64,000 bases of DNA from Mycolicibacterium peregrinum (lineage in GTDB: Bacteria > Actinomycetota > Actinomycetes > Mycobacteriales > Mycobacteriaceae), in contig NZ_LZSY01000021.1 in the NCBI RefSeq assembly GCF_001665625.1, positions 1-64,000 of the forward strand, in the 5' to 3' direction. The position numbers were made by a program, and so were the translations under genes. Shown here one piece after another: positions 52,715-62,442 of the stretch; within the stretch, counting starts at the first letter, position 1; the number at the start of each line of letters is the position of its first letter. The notes under the pieces were generated by a model. The model was not told the origin of the DNA and did no database searches. It worked only from the letters and a program-made list of their open reading frames with translations.

Positions 52715-53761
52715 GTGCGTGCAGTGGTCTATTCCGAGGTGGGCGTGCGGCCCGTCGTGGTCGACGTGGCCGATCCCGAATGTCCCGACGACGGGGTGGT
52801 CGTCGAGGTGGCGGCCACCGGCGTGTGCCGGTCCGACTGGCACGCGTGGCGGGGCCACGATCCGGTGGCCTTGCCGATCATTCCCGGTCACGAATTCGCC
52901 GGGACCGTTGTGGCGTTGGGTGCCGACGTGTCGGGTTGGCAGGTGGGCGATCGGGTGACCGCGCCGTTCGTCCTGGGTTGCGGTCGCTGCGAGTTCTGCT
53001 TGTCCGGGAACGCCCAGGTGTGCCCCGATCAGCTCCAGCCGGGTTTCACTCTGCCCGGCTCCTTCGCACAGCGGGTCGCGGTCCCGCGGGCGCAGGCCAA
53101 CCTTGTCCGTCTGCCTGACGCGGTCTCGTTCGTGGCGGCGGCTTCGCTGGGGTGCCGGTTCGCGACCTCGTACCGAGCCCTGGTCGTCCACGGTGAGGTA
53201 CAGCCCGGCCAGTGGGCCGCGGTCCACGGGTGTGGCGGGGTAGGCCTGTCGGCGGTGATGATCGCGAAAGCCTTCGGCGCCAAGGTCGTTGCCGTGGACC
53301 GCAGCGCTCAGGCGCTGGACGTCGCGAACCGTCTCGGAGCCGATGAGCTGATCAATGCCACCGAGATCCCCGACACCGCAGCCGAAGTCGTGCAACGGAC
53401 CGGCGGCGGTGCACACATCGGGGTCGACGCGATCGGACATCCGGCGGTCGCGGCGGCCTCCGTGTCCTCGTTGCGGCGGCGCGGTCGGCATATCCAGGTG
53501 GGGCTCCTGCTGGGTGATGCGGCACAGACCGCGCTCCCGATGGACCGGGTGATCGCCCAGGAACTCGCGATCCTCGGGTCGCACGGTATGCCTGCCGTCG
53601 ACTACCCGGCGATGCTGGGTCTTCTCGCGTCGGGTGCACTGCAACCGGAGTTGTTGGTAACCCGGCGGGTGGGGCTCGATCAGGCGGCCGCGGCGATGGC
53701 CGCCATGGACACGCCCACCGGGCCGGGGATCACGATCATCGAGCCGGCCTCGATGGGCTAG
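52715..53761 (+). CDS. zinc-type alcohol dehydrogenase
   Basis: 348 residues from a GTG. MDR family: GVCRSDWHAW (Cys, catalytic zinc), GHEFAGTV (His), and a structural zinc lobe GCGRCEFCLSGNAQVC. The coenzyme loop is HGCGGVGLSAVMIAKAFGA followed by VDRS, favouring NAD. It is probably the last gene of the transporter-monooxygenase operon (31-bp gap). The stop overlaps the convergent enoyl-CoA hydratase gene by four bases. Confidence 0.88.
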   Translation: MRAVVYSEVGVRPVVVDVADPECPDDGVVVEVAATGVCRSDWHAWRGHDPVALPIIPGHEFAGTVVALGADVSGWQVGDRVTAPFVLGCGRCEFCLSGNAQVCPDQLQPGFTLPGSFAQRVAVPRAQANLVRLPDAVSFVAAASLGCRFATSYRALVVHGEVQPGQWAAVHGCGGVGLSAVMIAKAFGAKVVAVDRSAQALDVANRLGADELINATEIPDTAAEVVQRTGGGAHIGVDAIGHPAVAAASVSSLRRRGRHIQVGLLLGDAAQTALPMDRVIAQELAILGSHGMPAVDYPAMLGLLASGALQPELLVTRRVGLDQAAAAMAAMDTPTGPGITIIEPASMG

Positions 53762-54534
53762 CTGTCGATCTGGCCCCGGTTACGTTGGGCCACCGCCTGG
53801 TAGCGGTCACCCAGACCGTCGAAATCCCGGGCCTGCGCGCCGGCGATCTCCTGCTCGGCGGCGAGTGCGGGACCGACGATCGGCTGGCTGCCGCGGGTGT
53901 AGATCTCTTTGAGGCCTGCCATGGTCGGTCCCGGTACCTCGGCGATCTGACCGGCCAGTTCCAGTGCCCGCTCCAGTAGCCGCTCGTGCGGCACCACCTC
54001 GGTGACCAGGCCGAGGTGTTCGGCGCGGGCGGCATCGATGACCTCACCGGTCATCGACAGCCGCCGCGCCATGGCCGCACCGACCACGTGAGGCAGCCGT
54101 GCCGTCATCCCGCCGCCGGGCAGGATGCCGACCCGGGCGTGGGTGTCGGCGAACACCGCCCGCTCGGAGGCGATCAGGAAGTCGCAGCCAAGCGCCATCT
54201 CCAGCCCGCCGGTGAATGTCGCCCCGTTGATCGCCCCGATGATGGGGGTGCTCAACTCGCCGGTCTTGGTGATGCAGTTGTGTGACCGGAACTTCTCGAA
54301 GTAGTCCATGCCGAGGGTCTGCGCCTCTTTGAGGTCGACGCCGGCGCAGAACGCGGGGTCGGTCCCGGTGAGCACGATCGTCCGTACGGCCGGGTCGGTG
54401 TCGGCCTCGTCCAGGGCGCTGTACAGCTCCTCGATCAGCTCGCGTCCCAGCGCGTTCCGCGACTGTGGACGATGCAGGGTGAGGACCCGGACAGCGCGGT
54501 GGTCAGTGGTAAGGACAACATCGCGAGCAGACAT
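53758..54534 (-). CDS. enoyl-CoA hydratase/isomerase family protein
   Basis: 258 residues. Crotonase fold: FCAGVDL and INGATFTGGLEMALGCDFLIAS supply the oxyanion hole, and the second segment FADTHARVGILPGGGM carries the hydratase glutamate position (here Gly/Pro-rich, GILPGGG). It lacks an obvious glutamate pair of true hydratases, so isomerase or other crotonase chemistry is possible. It is transcribed toward the alcohol dehydrogenase. Its start is 57 bp from the nuoN stop; both are on the minus strand. Confidence 0.87.
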   Translation of the reverse strand: MSARDVVLTTDHRAVRVLTLHRPQSRNALGRELIEELYSALDEADTDPAVRTIVLTGTDPAFCAGVDLKEAQTLGMDYFEKFRSHNCITKTGELSTPIIGAINGATFTGGLEMALGCDFLIASERAVFADTHARVGILPGGGMTARLPHVVGAAMARRLSMTGEVIDAARAEHLGLVTEVVPHERLLERALELAGQIAEVPGPTMAGLKEIYTRGSQPIVGPALAAEQEIAGAQARDFDGLGDRYQAVAQRNRGQIDS

Positions 54535-54591
54535 AAAATCGCATGCTACGCCGCATATTTGTGCGAGTTTGCGTCTGCTCGCGGTGAGAAA

Positions 54592-56157
54592 TCAGCGCAG
54601 GAAGGTCTCGGCATTGTTGGCCAGGTCCAGCAGCGGTTGCGGCAGGGCGCCGAGCGCGAAGGTGACGGCTGCGGTGACGGTGATGACGGCGGTGGTGAGC
54701 CCGCTCGGAACGACCACTTCGGGGGCCCGCTCGGGCGGGTCGGTGAAGAACATGAGCACGATCACCCGCACGTAGAAATAGGCCGCCACGGCACTGGCGA
54801 TGACGCCGATGATGACCAGCGGGATGGCCCCGCCCTCACCTGCGGCCTTGAACACCGCGAACTTGCTGACGAATCCGCTGGTCAGCGGAATTCCGGCGAA
54901 TGCCAGTAGGAACAACGAAAACACCACGCCGACAATGGGATATCGCCGGCCCAGACCGGCCCACTGCGCCATCGACGTCTCCTCCTCGTCGGCGGCGTTG
55001 CGAACCAGACCGACAACCGCGAACGCGCCCAGCGTGCTGAATCCGTAGGCGAACAGGTAGAACAGCGTGGAGGACACACCGGCCGGGTTGGCGGCGATCA
55101 CGCCGGTGAGGATGAAACCCGAGTGGGCCACCGCGGAGTAGGCGAGCATGCGTTTGACGTCCGTCTGGGTGACGGCGGTGATGGTGCCGACCACCATGGT
55201 CAGGATCGCGATCGCCCACAGCACGGGCCGCCAGTCGTCACGCAACTGCGGCAGCGCCACGTAGAAGATGCGCAGCATGGCGCCGAACGCGGCGATCTTG
55301 GTTCCTGCGGCCATGAATGCGGTGATCGCGGTCGGGGCGCCCTGGTACACGTCGGGGATCCACGAATGGAACGGAACGGCACCGACTTTGAACAACACGC
55401 CGACCAGCAAGAGGGCAACACCGATCAGTGCCAGCGGAGTGTTGGGTGCCTTGGTGTCCACGGCGGTGGCGATTCCGGCCAGATCCAGGGTGCCGGCGTA
55501 GCCGTACAGCATGGCCGCGCCGTAGAGGAAGAAGGCCGACGAGAACGCGCCCAGCAGAAAGTATTTCATCGACGCTTCCTGCGACAGCAGCCGCCGGTGT
55601 CGGGCCAGCCCGCACAGCAGGTAGAGCGGAAGCGACAGGACTTCCAGCGCGATGAACATGGTCAGCAGATCATCGGCGGCCGGGAACAGGAGCATGCCGC
55701 CGATGGCGAACATGGTCAGCGGGAAGACCTCGGTCTGCATCACCCCTGACTTGGTGGCCATCTTCTCGGCCACGCTTCCCGGCACCGCCGAGGCCTGTGG
55801 CGTGAAGCCGTCCAGACCGGCGATGCCGTCTTGCGTAGCAGTTCTGGGTTGCCGTTCGGCGATCAACAGGATCCCCAGTGCACCGACGACGGCGATGGTG
55901 CCCTGCAGGAACAATGCGGGTGCATCGAGGACCACCGAGCCCAAGACCGCGGGTCGGCCGGGGGTGCCGTGAAGGTCCCGGGCCAAAAGGACGACAGCCA
56001 CGACGGCGGCGAGCAGTCCGCCCAGTGCAAGGGCGACCTGTACGCGGTAGCGGGCCGGTCGGGGCAGGAAAGCCTCGACCAGTACACCGGCCACTCCCAC
56101 CCCGAACACGATCAGCATGGGGGACAGCAGGCCGTATTCGATGCTCGGCGTCACCAT
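54592..56157 (-). CDS. nuoN: NADH-quinone oxidoreductase subunit N
   Basis: 521 residues, about 14 transmembrane helices. The proton-channel antiporter-like subunit carries FFLLGAFSSAFFLYG, GVLFKVGAVPFHSWIPDVYQGAPT and KRMLAYSAVAHSGF, with the conserved membrane glutamate and lysines. It is the last nuo gene; the start is two bases past the nuoM stop. The N-terminal helices match NuoN (PSIEYGLLSPMLIVFG). Confidence 0.95.
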   Translation of the reverse strand: MVTPSIEYGLLSPMLIVFGVGVAGVLVEAFLPRPARYRVQVALALGGLLAAVVAVVLLARDLHGTPGRPAVLGSVVLDAPALFLQGTIAVVGALGILLIAERQPRTATQDGIAGLDGFTPQASAVPGSVAEKMATKSGVMQTEVFPLTMFAIGGMLLFPAADDLLTMFIALEVLSLPLYLLCGLARHRRLLSQEASMKYFLLGAFSSAFFLYGAAMLYGYAGTLDLAGIATAVDTKAPNTPLALIGVALLLVGVLFKVGAVPFHSWIPDVYQGAPTAITAFMAAGTKIAAFGAMLRIFYVALPQLRDDWRPVLWAIAILTMVVGTITAVTQTDVKRMLAYSAVAHSGFILTGVIAANPAGVSSTLFYLFAYGFSTLGAFAVVGLVRNAADEEETSMAQWAGLGRRYPIVGVVFSLFLLAFAGIPLTSGFVSKFAVFKAAGEGGAIPLVIIGVIASAVAAYFYVRVIVLMFFTDPPERAPEVVVPSGLTTAVITVTAAVTFALGALPQPLLDLANNAETFLR

Positions 56158-56159
56158 GA

Positions 56160-57746
56160 TCAGCGGACCCCCTCTGCCAGCTTGGGCAACACCTGCGGTG
56201 GCGGATCGTTCTGTCCGATGGTGGTCAACGTGTGCTGGACGGCCGGATTGATCACGTCCAGAGCGGGTTTGGGATAGATGCCCAACACCAGCAGCAGCGC
56301 GATCAGGGGGACCACCACGGCGAGCTCGCGAGGAACCAGGTCCCGGATCCGGTGTCCGTCGCCGGCGAGCCCCTCGGGGAGCGGGCCGGTCATCATCCGT
56401 TGGTACATCCACAGGATGTACACGGCGGACAGCACCAGTGCGGTGGCGGCGAACACCGCGACCACCGGGTAACGCGTGAATGTGCCGATGAGAACCAGGA
56501 ATTCACTGACGAACGGCGCCAGGCCCGGCAAGGACAACGTGGCCAGGCCGGCCACCAGGAACGTTCCGGCAAGGACCGGGGCCACCTTCTGCACGCCGCC
56601 GTAGGAATCGATCAACCGGGAACCATGGCGCGAGACCAGGAATCCGGCGATCAGGAACAGTGCGGCCGTGGAGATCCCGTGGTTGATCATGTACAGGGTC
56701 GACCCGGCCTGACCCTGACTGGTCATCACGAAGATGCCCAGGATGATGAAACCGAAATGCGAGATCGAGGTGTAGGCGATCAACCGCATCACATCGGTCT
56801 GGCCGATCGCCAGGACGGCGCCGTAGACGATGCCGATCACCGCGAGAGTGATGACCAGGGGCCGGAAATACGTTGACGCATCGGGGAACAACGGTAGGCA
56901 GTAGCGCAGCATGCCGAACGTGCCGACCTTGTCCATGATGGCCATCATCAGCACCGCGCTCGCGGGGGTGGCCTGAACCGCGGCATCGGGCAGCCAGCGG
57001 TGGAAAGGCCACAGCGGCGCCTTGACGGCGAATGCGAACATGAAACCGAGGAACAGGAAGTTCGCCACCATCGGGTTGATCACGAGCTCACCGGACGAGA
57101 CCGCGGCGACGATCGCGCGGAAGTCGAACGTGCCCGAATCGAAGGCATCGCTGCCCGCGGTGACCACGTAGAGCCCGATCACCGCGGCCAGCATGACCAG
57201 GCCGCCGAACAGGTTGTACAGCAGGAACTTCACCGCCGCTTTAGATCTGTGCTCCCCGCCGAACCCGCCGATCAAGAAGTACATCGGGATCAGCATGGCC
57301 TCGAAGAACACGTAGAACAGCAAGATGTCCAGGGCCACCAGGGACATGAACACCATGCCCTCGACGGCCAGCGTCAGCGCCAGGTAGGCCTGGACGCCGC
57401 GGCCGCCCAGCCCGGTCTGGTGGGTGGCGTCATTCCAGCCCGCGACGATGAGCAGCGGCAGCAGCACCGCGGTGAGGACCACCAGGGCCAGAGCGATTCC
57501 GTCGACCCCGAGGATGTAGCCGGTGCCGAACGACGGGATCCAGCGGTGTGATTCGACGAACTGATACTGCTCACCGGCGGGAGCGAAGCCGACGGCGAGC
57601 ACGGCGGCCAGACCCAGCGCGGCCAGCGAGACCACCAGCGCGAACCATTTGGCCAGTGTCCGCTGCGCCGCGGGCAGCAGCATCACCACGGCGGCTCCCA
57701 CCGTCGGGGTGGCCCACAACGCCGTCAGCCACGGAAATGTGCTCAC
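56160..57746 (-). CDS. nuoM: NADH-quinone oxidoreductase subunit M
   Basis: 528 residues, about 14 helices. Antiporter-like core: [47 protein letters not shown] and [17 protein letters not shown] at 57746 overlaps the nuoL stop (GTGA); a second GTG at 57749 is an alternative. One of three proton-pumping membrane subunits of complex I. Confidence 0.95.
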   Translation of the reverse strand: MSTFPWLTALWATPTVGAAVVMLLPAAQRTLAKWFALVVSLAALGLAAVLAVGFAPAGEQYQFVESHRWIPSFGTGYILGVDGIALALVVLTAVLLPLLIVAGWNDATHQTGLGGRGVQAYLALTLAVEGMVFMSLVALDILLFYVFFEAMLIPMYFLIGGFGGEHRSKAAVKFLLYNLFGGLVMLAAVIGLYVVTAGSDAFDSGTFDFRAIVAAVSSGELVINPMVANFLFLGFMFAFAVKAPLWPFHRWLPDAAVQATPASAVLMMAIMDKVGTFGMLRYCLPLFPDASTYFRPLVITLAVIGIVYGAVLAIGQTDVMRLIAYTSISHFGFIILGIFVMTSQGQAGSTLYMINHGISTAALFLIAGFLVSRHGSRLIDSYGGVQKVAPVLAGTFLVAGLATLSLPGLAPFVSEFLVLIGTFTRYPVVAVFAATALVLSAVYILWMYQRMMTGPLPEGLAGDGHRIRDLVPRELAVVVPLIALLLVLGIYPKPALDVINPAVQHTLTTIGQNDPPPQVLPKLAEGVR

Positions 57747-59623
57747 CACAGTCGCACCGCCAGGATCGTCGCCACCACCAGGGCCGCCCCGCCCAGCATG
57801 GAGAGCGCATAGGAGCGGGCGAAGCCGGTCTGCAACTTGCGCAACCCGTCCGATGTTCGGCTGACCAGCGCCGCCAGGCCACCTGCGGTGCCGTCGACCA
57901 CCTTGTCATCGACGGTCACCAGGGCCGCCGTCAAGGTCTGGCCACCTCGCATGAACACCGCCTCGTTGAAAGCGTCGCCGTACAGGTCGCGCCGGGCCGC
58001 CACCGTCAGCGCCGAGCCGTCGGGCACCTCGGCCGGAACCGGCCGTTGCGCATACATCCGGTAGGCCACCGCGATGCCGACCGCGACGACGGCCAGCACC
58101 ACCACAGTGACCACCCACGCAGGGATCGCATGGTGCGCCTCGTGAGCGCCGACAACCGGCTCGAGCCAGTGCGACAGCGTGCCACCGATCGCCAGCGCGC
58201 CGCCGGAGACCACCGAGCCGACCGCGAGCAGGATCATCGGCCAGGTCATCACGGCCGGCGCCTCGTGCGGATGCGCCTGCTCATCCCAACGCTTTTCGCC
58301 GAAGAACGTCATCAGCATCACCCGGGTCATGTAGAACGCGGTGATCCCGGCACCCAGGATGGCCGCGCCACCGAGGATCACCCCGCGTACGCCGCCGGCG
58401 CCCAGCGCCGCCTCGATGATGCTGTCTTTGGAGAAGAAGCCGGCCAGCGGCGGGACCCCGATGATGGCCAGATAGCCGAGTCCGAACGTGGCGAACGTGA
58501 TCGGCAGGACCTTGCGCAGACCGCCGTAGCGGCGCATGTTCACCTCGTCGTTCATCGCGTGCATCACCGACCCCGCCCCGAGGAACAGGCCGGCCTTGAA
58601 GAATCCGTGCGTGAGCAGGTGCATGATCGCGAACGCGTACCCGGCGGGCCCGAGGCCGGCGGCCAGCACCATGTAGCCGATCTGGCTCATGGTCGACGCG
58701 GCCAGCGCCTTCTTGATGTCGTCCTTGGCGCAGCCGATGATCGCGCCGAACAGCAGCGTGACCGCGCCGACTACGACCACACCGGTCTGAGCTCCCGGAG
58801 CCAGGTCGAAGATCGGCCCGGACCGCACGATCAGGTAGACGCCGGCGGTCACCATCGTCGCGGCGTGGATGAGCGCCGACACCGGGGTCGGACCCTCCAT
58901 CGCGTCCCCGAGCCAGGACTGCAGCGGCACCTGGGCCGATTTGCCGCAGGCGCCCAACAACAGCAGGAGGCCGATCGCGGTCAACGTGGCTTCGCTCAAT
59001 GCCGGTGCGGCGCCGAACACCCCGGCGAACGAGATCGACCCGACGGTGGCGAACATGATCATCAGCGCGATGGCCAAACCCATGTCGCCGACCCGGTTGA
59101 CGACGAACGCCTTCTTGGCTGCGGCGGCCGCCGACGGCTTGTGCGACCAGAACCCGATCAGCAGATACGAGGCGAGGCCCACGCCTTCCCACCCGGCATA
59201 CAGGCCCAGGTAGTTGTCGGCGAGCACGAGCAGCAGCATGGCCGCCAGAAACAGATTCAGGTACGCGAAAAACCTTCGCCGATCAGGATCTTCGGCCATG
59301 TACCCGATGGAGTAGATATGGATCAAGGACCCCACGCCGGTGATCAGCAGCACGAAGCACACCGACAGCTGATCGAGTTGCAGGCCGAAATCGACCTGCA
59401 AGCCGGCCACCGGCACCCAGGAGAACAGGGATTCTGCGACCGCCCGGCCCTCGTCGGGGCGGCCCAGCATCTGGCTGAACTGCACCGCTCCGACGGCGAA
59501 GGCGCTCAGCGCGGTCGCGCAACCCAGTAGATGCCCCCACCGGTCGGACCGTCGGCCGCTCAACAGCAGCACCGCTGCTCCGGCGGCCGGGAGTGCGATC
59601 AGAAGCCACACAGGTAGTGTCAT
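57743..59623 (-). CDS. nuoL: NADH-quinone oxidoreductase subunit L
   Basis: 626 residues with the NuoL core: [82 protein letters not shown] and [10 protein letters not shown], then the long lateral helix region. It is the distal pump of complex I. It begins seven bases after the nuoK stop. Confidence 0.95.
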   Translation of the reverse strand: MTLPVWLLIALPAAGAAVLLLSGRRSDRWGHLLGCATALSAFAVGAVQFSQMLGRPDEGRAVAESLFSWVPVAGLQVDFGLQLDQLSVCFVLLITGVGSLIHIYSIGYMAEDPDRRRFFAYLNLFLAAMLLLVLADNYLGLYAGWEGVGLASYLLIGFWSHKPSAAAAAKKAFVVNRVGDMGLAIALMIMFATVGSISFAGVFGAAPALSEATLTAIGLLLLLGACGKSAQVPLQSWLGDAMEGPTPVSALIHAATMVTAGVYLIVRSGPIFDLAPGAQTGVVVVGAVTLLFGAIIGCAKDDIKKALAASTMSQIGYMVLAAGLGPAGYAFAIMHLLTHGFFKAGLFLGAGSVMHAMNDEVNMRRYGGLRKVLPITFATFGLGYLAIIGVPPLAGFFSKDSIIEAALGAGGVRGVILGGAAILGAGITAFYMTRVMLMTFFGEKRWDEQAHPHEAPAVMTWPMILLAVGSVVSGGALAIGGTLSHWLEPVVGAHEAHHAIPAWVVTVVVLAVVAVGIAVAYRMYAQRPVPAEVPDGSALTVAARRDLYGDAFNEAVFMRGGQTLTAALVTVDDKVVDGTAGGLAALVSRTSDGLRKLQTGFARSYALSMLGGAALVVATILAVRLW

Positions 59624-59630
59624 GTCGCCC

Positions 59631-59930
59631 TTAGTGCTTCAGCAGGCTGGCGTCGTCGACCGAGGCCGAATGGCGGGTACGGAAGATGGTCATGATGATG
59701 GCCAGGCCGATCACCACTTCGCAGGCGGCCACCACCATGGTGAAGAACGCCACCACCTGACCATCGAGATGACCGTGCATGCGGGAGAACGCCACGAACG
59801 CCAGATTGGCGGCGTTCAGCATGAGCTCGACGCACATGAACATCACGATGGCATTGCGCCGCAGCAGTACTCCCGAAGCGCCGATGGTGAACAACAGCGC
59901 CGACAGGTAGAGATAGTTGTCGGGATTCAT
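59631..59930 (-). CDS. nuoK: NADH-quinone oxidoreductase subunit K
   Basis: 99 residues, three helices, with the conserved glutamates in [11 protein letters not shown] and [10 protein letters not shown]. Full length for NuoK. It begins four bases after nuoJ ends. Confidence 0.96.
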   Translation of the reverse strand: MNPDNYLYLSALLFTIGASGVLLRRNAIVMFMCVELMLNAANLAFVAFSRMHGHLDGQVVAFFTMVVAACEVVIGLAIIMTIFRTRHSASVDDASLLKH

Positions 59931-59934
59931 CGCA

Positions 59935-60696
59935 TCACCCCTCCCCGTTGGCCGAGTTACTGATCGTGCGCTGCGGCAGGATGGCGCTCACCGACAACGC
60001 CGCATCGGAGCCATCGGGCAGTCGGGCCGGGACATCGACGGCGTTATGCCGTGCGTAGACACCGGGATTGGGCAGCGGCGTCGGATGACCTCCGGCCTGG
60101 AACCGTTCGACGGCCAGTTCTCGCTGGGTTTTGCGGCGCTCGAAGCGCTCTCGGTGCGCCAGTACCATCGCGCCGAGAGCGGCGGTGATGAGCAGCGTGC
60201 TGGTCAGCTCGAATGCCCACAGGTACCGGGTGAAGATCAGGGCCGCCAGTCCTTCCACGTTGCCACCGCTGTTGGCCTGGGCCAGCCCGGTGAACCCGCT
60301 GACAGACACGCTGCCGATCCCGGCGATCAACAGGATGCCGAAGCCGGTGCCCGCCGCGAGTGCCGCAATGCGTTGGCCGCGTATCGTTTCGGCGAAGGAT
60401 TCGGCCAGGTCGACACCGATGAGCATCAGCACGAACAGGAACAGCATCATCACCGCGCCGGTGTACACCACCACCTGCACCACGCCGAGGAACAAGGCGT
60501 CCTGGGCGATATAGAGCACCGCCAGCGCGATCATGGTGCAGGCCAGAAACACCGCGGAGTACACCGCTTTCGGTGCGGCGACCACGCCGATGGCGCCGAG
60601 CACCGCGACCGTCCCGAGGATCCAGAACAGCACCGCCTCCGATGTCGACGTCCGCGCAGAATGTTCAGCGGCGAGTATCAGGACGTCGGGACTCAC
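59935..60696 (-). CDS. nuoJ: NADH-quinone oxidoreductase subunit J
   Basis: 253 residues, five helices, with [26 protein letters not shown] (the NuoJ pi-bulge helix region). The C-terminal tail of about 60 residues is the extended actinobacterial form. The GTG at 60696 overlaps the nuoI stop (GTGA). Confidence 0.95.
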   Translation of the reverse strand: MSPDVLILAAEHSARTSTSEAVLFWILGTVAVLGAIGVVAAPKAVYSAVFLACTMIALAVLYIAQDALFLGVVQVVVYTGAVMMLFLFVLMLIGVDLAESFAETIRGQRIAALAAGTGFGILLIAGIGSVSVSGFTGLAQANSGGNVEGLAALIFTRYLWAFELTSTLLITAALGAMVLAHRERFERRKTQRELAVERFQAGGHPTPLPNPGVYARHNAVDVPARLPDGSDAALSVSAILPQRTISNSANGEG

Positions 60697-61226
60697 TGGG
60701 CGTCCTGGGAAAGCGGGGTGATCCGGCCGAGGTAGTAGTCGTCGTCGGTACTGCCCGGCGCCATGTCGTGGGGTGGCGCCTGCATCCCGGGTTGCATCGG
60801 GGCCAGCAGCTTGTCCTTCCCCCAGATCAGATCGGCCCGGTTGTCGTCGGCCATCTCGTATTGGTTGGTCATCGTCAACGCCCGGGTCGGGCAGGCCTCG
60901 ATGCACAATCCGCACCCGATGCAGCGCAGATAGTTGATCTGGTACACCCGGCCGTAGCGTTCGCCCGGCGAAAAGCGTTCGTCGGCAGTGTTGTCGGCGC
61001 CTTCGACGAAGATGGCGTCGGCCGGACAGGCCCAGGCGCACAATTCGCAGCCGATGCACTTCTCCAGGCCGTCGGCGTAACGGTTGAGTTGATGACGGCC
61101 GTGATATCGCGGTGCGACCGGTCCCGGTTTCTCCGGATACTCTTCGGTGATCGGCTTTTTGAACATCGATCCGAAGGTGACCGCGAATCCGGCCAGGGCG
61201 TCGACGAACTTGGGCATCTTAGGCAT
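60693..61226 (-). CDS. nuoI: NADH-quinone oxidoreductase subunit I (2x 4Fe-4S)
   Basis: 177 residues. Two ferredoxin motifs, [12 protein letters not shown] and [12 protein letters not shown], carry the N6a and N6b clusters. The ATG at 61226 lies inside the end of nuoH (8-bp overlap), with AAAGGAGG six bases upstream. Peripheral-arm subunit. Confidence 0.96.
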   Translation of the reverse strand: MPKMPKFVDALAGFAVTFGSMFKKPITEEYPEKPGPVAPRYHGRHQLNRYADGLEKCIGCELCAWACPADAIFVEGADNTADERFSPGERYGRVYQINYLRCIGCGLCIEACPTRALTMTNQYEMADDNRADLIWGKDKLLAPMQPGMQAPPHDMAPGSTDDDYYLGRITPLSQDAQ

Positions 61227-62442
61227 CGACAGCCTCCTTTCCAGCATTCGGCAGCGGAGGTACCGGGTAGGCGCCGGCGCTCTGCTGCGGTATCGGCTGA
61301 ACAGTTCTGCCCCGCAATGCTTTCCACAGTGCAGCGGCCAGGATCGCCACCACCACGACCGCGGTGGTCACCAGGCCGGTGGCCCAGTTGTGGTAGCCGT
61401 GTTCACGCAGGCTGTGGGTGACGGCGACGACCATGATCCAGACCAGTGACACCGGGATGAGCACCTTCCAGCCCAACGCCATGAACTGGTCGTAGCGCAG
61501 CCGGGGCAGGGTGGCCCGAAGCCAGAAGTACAAGAACAGGAAGGTCCACACCTTGGCGGTGAACCACAGCAGCGGCCACCAACCACTGTTGGCGCCGTCG
61601 ATCAGGTTGAACGGGAACGGCGCGTGCCAGCCGCCGAGGAACATCGTGGTGGCCAGGGCCGACACGGTGGTCATGTTCACGTATTCGGCGAGCATGAACA
61701 TCGCGAACTTCAACGACGAGTACTCGGTGTGGAACCCACCGACCAGTTCGCCCTCGGCCTCGGGCAGATCGAAAGGCGCCCGGTTGGTTTCACCCACCAT
61801 CGACGTCACGTACACCACGAACGAGGGCAGCAGCAGGAACACATACCAGGTGCGGTCCTGGGCCGCGACGATGCCGGAGGTGGACATGGTGCCCGCGTAT
61901 AGGAACACCGCGGCGAACGACAGGGCCATCGCGACCTCGTAGGAGATCACCTGAGCACTGGAACGCAGACCGCCCAGCAGGGGATAGGTGGACCCCGACG
62001 CCCAACCGGCCAACACGATGCCGTACACCCCGATCGAGGTGACAGCCAGGATGTAGAGCACCGCCACGGGCAGGTCGGTCAACTGCAGAGCCGTGCGGTG
62101 ACCGAACACCGAAACCTCGCCGCCCATCGGGATCACCGCGAAGGCCAAGAACGCCGGGATCACCGAGATTATCGGGGCCAGTAGGTAGATGGGCTTGTCG
62201 ATACCCGCCGGGGTGAGGCCCTCTTTGAGAGCGAGTTTCACGCCGTCGGCCAGCGACTGCAGCAGACCCCAGGGTCCGACGCGGTTGGGACCTGGCCGCA
62301 TCTGCATGCGGCCCAGCACCTTCCGTTCGATGAGGATCGCCGCCAGCACGGTCAGCAGCAGGAAGACGAACACCCCGAGTGCCTTGGCCAGGATCAACCA
62401 CCACGGGTCGTGACCGAACAGGGTGGGGTCGGGGTAGGTCAT
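61219..62442 (-). CDS. nuoH: NADH-quinone oxidoreductase subunit H
   Basis: 407 residues, eight or more helices. The quinone-site loops [26 protein letters not shown] and [26 protein letters not shown] are present. The actinobacterial C-terminal extension is present. The ATG overlaps the nuoG stop (ATGA). Confidence 0.96.
   Translation of the reverse strand: MTYPDPTLFGHDPWWLILAKALGVFVFLLLTVLAAILIERKVLGRMQMRPGPNRVGPWGLLQSLADGVKLALKEGLTPAGIDKPIYLLAPIISVIPAFLAFAVIPMGGEVSVFGHRTALQLTDLPVAVLYILAVTSIGVYGIVLAGWASGSTYPLLGGLRSSAQVISYEVAMALSFAAVFLYAGTMSTSGIVAAQDRTWYVFLLLPSFVVYVTSMVGETNRAPFDLPEAEGELVGGFHTEYSSLKFAMFMLAEYVNMTTVSALATTMFLGGWHAPFPFNLIDGANSGWWPLLWFTAKVWTFLFLYFWLRATLPRLRYDQFMALGWKVLIPVSLVWIMVVAVTHSLREHGYHNWATGLVTTAVVVVAILAAALWKALRGRTVQPIPQQSAGAYPVPPLPNAGKEAVDA

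Noticed and set aside
54481..54591. Promoter of the enoyl-CoA hydratase as a nuo promoter
   Set aside because: The nuo genes run from beyond 64000 toward 54592; this gap is downstream of nuoN, so it cannot drive nuo.
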